The notes below the pieces were generated by a model. That model saw only the letters and a program-made list of their open reading frames with translations. It was not told the origin of the DNA and ran no database searches. From Haloferax massiliensis (GTDB taxonomy: Archaea > Halobacteriota > Halobacteria > Halobacteriales > Haloferacaceae): a stretch of 64,000 nt of DNA. Of this stretch, positions 59,200-64,000 are shown piece by piece (within the stretch, counting starts at the first letter, position 1; every line of letters begins with the position of its first letter). The position numbers and the translations under genes are program-made. The stretch lies in NCBI RefSeq assembly GCF_001368915.1, contig NZ_CSTE01000002.1, forward strand, positions 1,612,961 through 1,676,960, written 5' to 3'.

Positions 59200-59796
59200 T
59201 CAGAAGTCGCCGAGGCTGGCCTGTCCGTCCGCGGAGTCGGCGAGCCCCGAGAGGTCGGCGGCGCGCGCGATGGTCTCGAAGAAGCCCTCGCGCTGGCTCC
59301 GGTCGTACAGCGTCGCCGCGGGGTGAACCGAGAGGAGGACGCGGTAGGAGGCGTCGCCGACGCGGGCGTCGACGACCGACCCGGACTCGTTCGTGATGGC
59401 GACGCCGCGGTCGAGGAGGTGCTGTGAGGGGACTTTCCCGAGCGTGACGATTAGCTCCGGGTCGACGAGTTCGAGTTCGCGGGCGAGGTAGCCCCGGCAG
59501 TTCGATAGCTCGTCGCTCGTCGGGTCGCGGTTGTCCGGCGGGCGGCACCGCACGCAGTTGGTGATGCGGACGTCGGCGCGGGCGAGTCCGGCCTCGCGGA
59601 GCGCGTCGTCAAGCACGGAGCCGGAGCGACCGACGAACGGCTCGCCGCCCTCGTCTTCCTTCGCGCCCGGCGCTTCGCCGAGGAAGAGCAGGTCGGCGTC
59701 GTCGGGGCCGACCCCGTTGACGATGCGACTCCGCGAGTCGACGAGTTCGGGGCATCGCTCACAGCCCGTCACGCAGAGGCCCTCCATGTGTTCCAT
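59200..59796 (-). CDS. Uracil-DNA glycosylase, family 4 (Fe-S)
   Basis: A 198-aa glycosylase that removes uracil from DNA. Family 4/5 marks: GEAPGAKEDEGGEPFVGRSG near residues 40-59, and the C-terminal SVHPAATLYD with the active-site His. Four Cys fit the 4Fe-4S cluster: CERC near the N-terminus, one in NCVRCRPP and one in NCRGYL. It is the last gene of a unit with DUF5786 and DUF99 genes, 24 nt behind DUF99. Confidence 0.93.
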   Translation of the reverse strand: MEHMEGLCVTGCERCPELVDSRSRIVNGVGPDDADLLFLGEAPGAKEDEGGEPFVGRSGSVLDDALREAGLARADVRITNCVRCRPPDNRDPTSDELSNCRGYLARELELVDPELIVTLGKVPSQHLLDRGVAITNESGSVVDARVGDASYRVLLSVHPAATLYDRSQREGFFETIARAADLSGLADSADGQASLGDF

Positions 59797-59820
59797 ACCC
59801 GATTGGAGGGCGGGGGCGGC

Positions 59821-60432
59821 TTAATCCCCGGCGAAGCGTCGCGCGGCGCGGGCCGCCATCCGGGCCACGCGAATCGGCTCGGGGCGGCCGCCGGACGGGG
59901 TAAATCCGCGGACAACCCGCGCGGCCTCGTCGTCGTCGCAGCCGGCGGCCCGGACGAACACCGTCTCGCCGTTCACCTCGACGGGTCGGCGGGGCGGGGC
60001 CGCGCGGTAGACGGCGAGTCGCCGGTCGAGCGCCGCGCCCGAGAACTGCTCGGTGAGCGCGGATTCGAGCCCCTCGCTCTCCTCGAAGGAGACCGACAAC
60101 ACCGGGCGGTCGAGCGCCGCGGCGAGGCGGCGGATATCGACGAGGTTGAACCACGCCGGGGCGATGCCGGAGACGAGCAGATAGCGCACGTCTTCCCGGT
60201 CGAGGGAGGCGTACAGCGAGTCGATGGCGTCGGTCGCGTCGTCGCCGCCGACGGCGCACGTCTCGAAGGCGAGGCCGTCGACGACCCGGTCCGCGCGAAC
60301 GACCGCGCCGCAGAGGACGCTCTCCGGAGACGGGTCTGTGGAAAAATGAGCGTCGTCAGCGTCGTCTGTGGGTGCGCGCGCCGCCCCGGAGTAGGATTCC
60401 GCGACCCCGAGGGCGCGAGACCCCGGCTTCAC
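59821..60432 (-). CDS. DUF99 protein (endonuclease V-like fold)
   Basis: A 203-aa DUF99/UPF0215 protein. The N-terminal KPGSRALGVAES and the later VRYLLVSGIAPAWFNLVDI are characteristic. The family has an RNase H-like fold related to endonuclease V and is sometimes annotated as endonuclease dU; activity is not proven for this protein. The GTG start overlaps the stop of the DUF5786 gene (GTGA). Its place just before a uracil-DNA glycosylase supports a role with deaminated bases. Confidence 0.85.
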   Translation of the reverse strand: MKPGSRALGVAESYSGAARAPTDDADDAHFSTDPSPESVLCGAVVRADRVVDGLAFETCAVGGDDATDAIDSLYASLDREDVRYLLVSGIAPAWFNLVDIRRLAAALDRPVLSVSFEESEGLESALTEQFSGAALDRRLAVYRAAPPRRPVEVNGETVFVRAAGCDDDEAARVVRGFTPSGGRPEPIRVARMAARAARRFAGD

Positions 60433-60599
60433 TCGTCTTTAATCTCCTGGAGCCGGTCGAGGAGTTCGTCGTTGGACGCGCCGATTTCGAAATCGACCTC
60501 GCCCTCGTGTTTCTCCTCACTCGTCGTGACGCCGTCTTCCTCGTCGAAGTCGACGTTCTGGTCTCCTTGTTCGGACTCGTCGTAGCTCCCAAATCCCAT
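60429..60599 (-). CDS. DUF5786 micro-protein
   Basis: A 56-aa acidic protein (MGFGSYDESEQGDQNVDFDE..., ending RLQEIKDE) of the type seen as DUF5786 in haloarchaea. The N-terminal GFGSYDESEQ and the C-terminal helix LLDRLQEIKDE are the conserved ends. The function is unknown. It overlaps the DUF99 gene by 4 nt and opens the repair unit, so it may act with or regulate these proteins. Confidence 0.85.
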   Translation of the reverse strand: MGFGSYDESEQGDQNVDFDEEDGVTTSEEKHEGEVDFEIGASNDELLDRLQEIKDE

Positions 60600-60728
60600 A
60601 CAGTCATACGTACACGACCGAGCCCCAAAAAGGATTTGTCGCGCGAGCCCGATGTTCGGGGGCGATTCGCGCGAGCAGGGGACGCCTCGTCCGCCCGACT
60701 TTTTCCGGTCGGGCGCGTACGAGGCGGT

Positions 60729-61355
60729 ATGGAAGTCGTTTCAGTCACCGCCGACGCCGAGACGTTCACCTGCAACGCCTACCTCGTCCTCGGCGAGCGA
60801 ACCGTCCTCGTCGACGCCGGGACGATGCCGGGCGTCGAGGCGGTCGTCGCCGAGCACACCGACGACCTCGACGCGGTGGTCGTCACCCACCAGCACTCCG
60901 ACCACGTGGGCGAACTCGACGCGGTGGTCGAGCGGTTCGACCCCGACGTGTACGCCTACGCCGACCACCCGCTTCGGACCCACGAACTCGGGGACGGCGA
61001 CCACGTCGAGATGGGCGACGAGTCGTTCGAGGCCGTCTACACGCCCGGCCACGCCGACGACCACGTCTCGCTCGTGAGCGGGCGGTCGCTGTTCTCCGGC
61101 GACGTGTTCGTCTACAACGACGGCGCGTTCGACGACGGCAGTTTCGGCCGCACCGACATGCCGGGGCAGTCCCGAGAGCGCCTCATCAGTAGCCTGCACA
61201 CGCTCTCAGACCGCCTTCCCTCGACGGTCGAGGCGCTGTACGCCGGCCACGGCGACCCCTTCGAGAACGAGGCCGGCGGCGACACCGTCCGCGACGCGCT
61301 CGAACGCGCCATCGAACGCGCGGAGCGGCGCGAGCCGAAGTACCCGGAGGAGTGA
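60729..61355 (+). CDS. MBL-fold metallohydrolase
   Basis: A 208-aa metallo-beta-lactamase-fold hydrolase. The metal motif is VVTHQHSDHVGELD (HxHxDH), followed by TPGHADDHVSLV and LFSGDVFVYNDG, and GHGDPFENE at the end. It is of the glyoxalase II-like group, hydrolysing thioesters or other esters; the substrate is unknown. The ATG is 28 nt behind a ctttttccgg box. The next gene starts one base after its stop. Confidence 0.9.
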   Translation: MEVVSVTADAETFTCNAYLVLGERTVLVDAGTMPGVEAVVAEHTDDLDAVVVTHQHSDHVGELDAVVERFDPDVYAYADHPLRTHELGDGDHVEMGDESFEAVYTPGHADDHVSLVSGRSLFSGDVFVYNDGAFDDGSFGRTDMPGQSRERLISSLHTLSDRLPSTVEALYAGHGDPFENEAGGDTVRDALERAIERAERREPKYPEE

Positions 61356-61356
61356 G

Positions 61357-61737
61357 ATGGCGACCGACGCAGCGGGCGGACGGAACGGCGACCTGACGCG
61401 ACTGCACTACGTCGGCGTCGGCCTCGCGGCCGTGACGGGCGTGATTCACCTCGTACTCGGGGCGGGCGCGCTGGCCGCGAACCTCGCCGACCCGCTCGGC
61501 ATCGCGTTCATCGGGGCCGCCGCGGGGTTCGCCGCGGGCATCGTCGGCGTCCTCCGCGGCGACGAGCGCCTCCGCTCGCGGGTGGTGTTGCTCGGTATCC
61601 CCTTCACCGCCGGGCAGGTGGTCCTCTACGTCGCGCTCAACTGGCCGGATATCTTCGGCATCGGCGGCGTCGCGGACAAACTCGTCCAGCTCGCGCTGCT
61701 CGCGGTGCTGTTCGCGCTGTATCGGCGAGACGCCTGA
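61357..61737 (+). CDS. Four-helix membrane protein (DUF7475-like)
   Basis: A 126-aa protein with about four transmembrane helices. The opening TRLHYVGVGLAAVTGVIHLVLGA and the central LLGIPFTAGQVVLYVALNWPD look like the haloarchaeal DUF7475 family. The function is unknown. It starts one base after the stop of the MBL-fold gene, so the two are translated from one mRNA. It is convergent with L40e, 17 nt away. Confidence 0.78.
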   Translation: MATDAAGGRNGDLTRLHYVGVGLAAVTGVIHLVLGAGALAANLADPLGIAFIGAAAGFAAGIVGVLRGDERLRSRVVLLGIPFTAGQVVLYVALNWPDIFGIGGVADKLVQLALLAVLFALYRRDA

Positions 61738-61754
61738 GAGAGAAGCGTACGGGG

Positions 61755-61901
61755 TTACGCGGCGCGGCGTTCCTTCGACTTGGGTCGAAGGTGCTTGTAA
61801 CCGCACTTGCGGCACTGCTTGGCCTTCTGGGGGTTCCGCGCGTTGCACCGCATGCAAATCTGCTTCTCGAGCGTCCGCTTCGTCGCAGCGTCACTAGCCA
61901 T
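61755..61901 (-). CDS. rpl40e: 50S ribosomal protein L40e
   Basis: A 48-aa basic zinc ribosomal protein ([19 protein letters not shown]...). Four Cys in two CxxC pairs (CMRC and CRKC) form the zinc site. The Lys/Arg-rich C-terminus ([12 protein letters not shown]) binds rRNA. Size and sequence match archaeal L40e. It is short enough to be missed by simple gene callers. The region upstream towards thioredoxin has no other gene. Confidence 0.95.
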   Translation of the reverse strand: MASDAATKRTLEKQICMRCNARNPQKAKQCRKCGYKHLRPKSKERRAA

Positions 61902-62014
61902 GCATACGAGTCCCGCCGCCGGTCGTATAACGCTTGCGAGACACGCCGCCGGCGCTCGCGGGGCGCTCGGCGGGCGTCCGGATGGGTCGGAAAACGCGGC
62001 GGTCCGCGGCGCGC

Positions 62015-62281
62015 TTACGCGCCGGCCTGGCTCAGCGCCGACTCGATATCGTCGCGCTGGGTGACGCCCACGAAGCGGTCGACGATGCCGTCGTCGTTCT
62101 CGACGATGAGCGTCGGAAGCGAGCGAACCTGATACTGGTTGGCCACGTCCTGCTCCTCGTCGACGTCGACCTTGACGAACTCGACGCTCTCGTAGTCGCC
62201 TTCGAGTTCGTCGAGAATCGGGTCCTGCGTCTTACAAGGGCCGCACCAGTCCGCGTAGAAGTCCAAGAGTCGAACAGTCAT
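62015..62281 (-). CDS. Thioredoxin
   Basis: An 88-aa thioredoxin with active site WCGPCK (residues 12-17 after the start [11 protein letters not shown]) and the cis-Pro in RSLPTLIV. It reduces disulfides with a thioredoxin reductase that is not encoded in the window. The N-terminal strand is shortened compared with E. coli Trx. The ATG five codons into the longest frame is used since it directly precedes the first strand. It diverges from Sec61-beta. Confidence 0.93.
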   Translation of the reverse strand: MTVRLLDFYADWCGPCKTQDPILDELEGDYESVEFVKVDVDEEQDVANQYQVRSLPTLIVENDDGIVDRFVGVTQRDDIESALSQAGA

Positions 62282-62519
62282 CGTATCCCGACGCATCTTG
62301 CCCGTCCCCGCGCATAAGGATTACTCATGGGCCCGCGGCTCTCCGGTTGTCCGTCCGGGCGTTACGGACGGATTCAGCGTCGTCGAGCGCCGAGACGCCC
62401 GCGAACCGGGTCGAAGAGAGGCGCGTTTGCCGGCGATTCGGGCGAGCGCCCCGACCGCGCGCCACGCGGCTCCGAAGCGAGCCGAAACGTTTAGGCGGCG
62501 GACGCACGGACGGTGGAAC

Positions 62520-62684
62520 ATGAGCAAGGGCCAGAACAGCGGCGGTCTGATGTCGAGCGCGGGCCTCGTCCGCTACTTCGACGCGGAGGACCGCAACGCG
62601 ATTCGAATCGACCCCAAAACCGTCTTCGCCGCGGGAGCGCTGTTCGGCATCGGTGTGCTGGTGCTGAACTCGCTCGCGTTCTGA
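62520..62684 (+). CDS. Preprotein translocase subunit Sec61-beta (SecG)
   Basis: A 54-aa tail-anchored protein. The polar N-terminal part [21 protein letters not shown] is highly typical of archaeal Sec61-beta, followed by a single transmembrane helix ([20 protein letters not shown]). It is the small peripheral subunit of the SecYE channel. A cgtttaggcgg box about 28 nt upstream fits a leaderless mRNA. Confidence 0.95.
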   Translation: MSKGQNSGGLMSSAGLVRYFDAEDRNAIRIDPKTVFAAGALFGIGVLVLNSLAF

Positions 62685-62736
62685 CCGCCGACCGCCGAGC
62701 GGACGCTTTTTGTCTGCGGCTTCCCGAGACCCGTCC

Positions 62737-63345
62737 ATGACTACGCTACGCGCCGGCGTCGTCGCCGTGCAGGGCGACGTCTCCGAGCACGCCGACGCCG
62801 TCGAGCGGGCCGCCGACGCTCACGGCGTCGACGCCGAAATCGTCGAGATTCGAAGCGACGGCCTCGTCCCCGACTGCGACGTGTTGCTCATGCCGGGCGG
62901 GGAGTCCACGACCATCTCCCGACTCCTCGAACGCGAGGGCATCGCCGGCGAGATTCGCGCCCACGTCGACGCCGGGAAACCCGTCCTCGCCACCTGCGCC
63001 GGCCTCATCGTCGCCTCCCGCGACGCCAAGGACGACCGCGTGACCACGCTCGACCTCCTCGACGCGACGGTCGACCGCAACGCCTTCGGCCGGCAGGTCG
63101 ACAGCTTCGAGGCCCCGCTGGACGTGGCCGGCCTCGACTCGCCGTTCCCCGCGGTGTTCATCCGCGCGCCCCTCATCGACGAGGTCGGCGAGGACGTGGA
63201 GGTGCTCGCCGAGTGGGACGGCAACCCCGTCGCGGTCCGCGACGGTCCCGTCGTCGGCACCTCCTTTCACCCCGAACTGACGCCCGACAGCCGCCTCCAC
63301 GACCTCGCGTTCTTCGACGAACTGGCGGTCGAAGCCGACGCCTGA
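62737..63345 (+). CDS. pdxT: Pyridoxal 5'-phosphate synthase glutaminase PdxT
   Basis: A 202-aa glutaminase that feeds ammonia to PdxS for pyridoxal phosphate. GVVAVQGDVSEHADA at the start, LLMPGGESTTISRLL, catalytic Cys in LATCAGLIVAS, and the His/Glu pair in GTSFHPEL. PdxS is not in the window. A ctttttgtc box about 28 nt upstream of the ATG fits a leaderless start. It is followed by hisE with 78 nt between them. Confidence 0.95.
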   Translation: MTTLRAGVVAVQGDVSEHADAVERAADAHGVDAEIVEIRSDGLVPDCDVLLMPGGESTTISRLLEREGIAGEIRAHVDAGKPVLATCAGLIVASRDAKDDRVTTLDLLDATVDRNAFGRQVDSFEAPLDVAGLDSPFPAVFIRAPLIDEVGEDVEVLAEWDGNPVAVRDGPVVGTSFHPELTPDSRLHDLAFFDELAVEADA

Positions 63346-63423
63346 GCGGCCGAGTAACTGGCGGAGTGACCGTCGCCCGCCGGAACCAGAGGGTCTTTTT
63401 CCGCGCCCGTCCGTCGTGCGACC

Positions 63424-63726
63424 ATGGACGCCGACACCCCGACCGACGAGGTCTTAGACGAACTCTTTGCGACCATCGAGTCGCGCAAGGCCGACCTCCC
63501 GGAAGACTCCTACACGACGACGCTTTTCACCCACGAGAAAGGCGAGAACTACGTCCTCGAAAAGCTCGGCGAGGAGGCCACAGAGACCATCCTCGCGGCC
63601 AAGGACGACGACCGCGAGGAACTGCTCTACGAGAGCGCCGACCTCGTCTACCACCTGCTCGTCGTGCTGTCGATGAACGACGCCTCGCTCGACGACCTCC
63701 GCGAAGAGCTGAAAACGCGGTTCTGA
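63424..63726 (+). CDS. hisE: Phosphoribosyl-ATP pyrophosphatase
   Basis: A 100-aa MazG-like hydrolase, the second step of histidine synthesis. The metal and substrate helices are SYTTTLFTHEKGENYVLEKLGEEATETILAAK and the YESADLVYHLLVVL segment (both longer than the quoted family cores). Size is standard for a stand-alone HisE without fused HisI. The ATG is about 27 nt behind a ctttttccg box. HisH is about 8.3 kb upstream in the window. Confidence 0.94.
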   Translation: MDADTPTDEVLDELFATIESRKADLPEDSYTTTLFTHEKGENYVLEKLGEEATETILAAKDDDREELLYESADLVYHLLVVLSMNDASLDDLREELKTRF

Positions 63727-63882
63727 GCGGCCGGGCGACCGTCTTCCGCGAACGCGACTGCGACCGCGGCCGCGACTTCGATTGCGACTGCGACCGCCGC
63801 CCCTCACCGGCCGCGGTTCCCGGACGAGACGGCCCGATTGCAAAACACCAAGAGCGTGCGTTTACGATAGCGCACTCTCTCG

Positions 63883-63975
63883 ATGCACGCCCCTCGAACT
63901 CGTATCCGCCGGTCCACTCTCTCGCACGTCACGTCACATCGCGCCGCGCCCGCCTCCCGAGGGTCGGCCGCGTGA
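63883..63975 (+). CDS. 30-aa leader-type ORF coupled to the last gene
   Basis: The frame MHAPRTRIRRSTLSHVTSH... ends SRGSAA with TGA. It starts about 22 nt behind a cgtttacgatag box (about 63858-63869), the usual spacing for a leaderless message, and its stop overlaps the GTG of the next gene as GTGA. The sequence is basic and low-complexity, so a real protein is doubtful; a translated leader that couples ribosomes to the next gene is more likely. Between hisE and this frame, gcgactgcgacc simple repeats occur at about 63745-63800. Confidence 0.4.
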   Translation: MHAPRTRIRRSTLSHVTSHRAAPASRGSAA

Positions 63976-64000
63976 GTCGGCTGTTCGGCGGCGACGAGCC
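63972..64000 (+). CDS. Start of a further gene (runs off window)
   Basis: GTG start followed by codons for SRLFGGDE; only nine codons are present. The GTGA overlap with the preceding 30-codon frame is the only support for the start. The product cannot be identified. Confidence 0.4.

Noticed and set aside
63745..63800. Repeated gcgactgcgacc units as a CRISPR-like or satellite repeat
   Set aside because: The units are short, irregular and without spacers; this is simple-sequence drift. No CRISPR array was seen anywhere in the window.

Overview
The window is a stretch of the main chromosome of a haloarchaeon, almost certainly a Haloferax species. The evidence is a base composition near two-thirds G+C, strongly acidic proteins, leaderless genes with AT-rich boxes about 25-28 nt before the start codon, and haloarchaeal marker genes: the archaeal glucose-6-phosphate dehydrogenase Azf, NucS, ribosomal proteins L10e and L40e, a thermosome subunit with a GGM tail, and the gapI-pgk...gapII block known from Haloferax volcanii. 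Gene names below come from family recognition; no database search was run.

Layout. 1-9 kb: start of a lipoprotein gene, tRNA-Arg, an SGNH esterase, Azf (oxidative pentose phosphate pathway), MptD (pterin synthesis), a creatininase-family hydrolase, an ABC exporter, a secreted beta-helix protein and a DUF192 protein. 9-13 kb: tRNA-Val and two identical tRNA-Phe genes, with cspA and a DUF2270 membrane protein between the tRNA-Phe copies. 13-18 kb: a compact group of regulators, tiny zinc-finger proteins and FMN-binding split-barrel proteins, several present as paralogous pairs. 18-21.5 kb: nucS, a glutamine amidotransferase, rpl10e, an ATP-grasp ligase and an Hsp20. 21.8-27 kb: central carbon block with glycolytic GapI, phosphoglycerate kinase, a phosphoesterase, a low-GC foreign-looking lipoprotein and gluconeogenic GapII. 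27-36 kb: aminopeptidase, zinc-finger protein, two methyltransferases, a primase-like protein of mobile-element type, threonine synthase, an aspartoacylase-like protein and a duplicated PhoU/TrkA-C protein. 36-44.7 kb: citrate synthase, MATE exporter, threonine dehydratase, cytochrome bd oxidase (cydAB) with small membrane proteins, and RidA, which detoxifies the product of threonine dehydratase. 44.7-55 kb: tRNA-Ser, thermosome, an ornithine cyclodeaminase/alanine dehydrogenase homologue, leuS, two tandem Hsp20 genes, pheA and hisH. 55-64 kb: phosphonate-type ABC importer, a uracil/deaminated-base repair operon, L40e, thioredoxin, Sec61-beta, pdxT and hisE, ending inside a further gene.

The most unusual feature is outside the protein genes. 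All five tRNA genes are followed by arrays of hairpins. Their stems are inverted and direct copies of that tRNA's own T-arm and 3' end, or are locus-specific inverted repeats around a recurring purine-rich core (close to GAGCGRRGCGA). One direct copy supplies the last codons of a protein gene. Other points of interest are a 22-nt element shared by two promoters 35 kb apart, a perfect inverted repeat in front of gapII, a 36-codon ORF coupled on both sides in the regulator/zinc-finger cluster, a structured leader or sRNA candidate upstream of the cyclodeaminase gene, and a primase-like protein with altered catalytic motifs.
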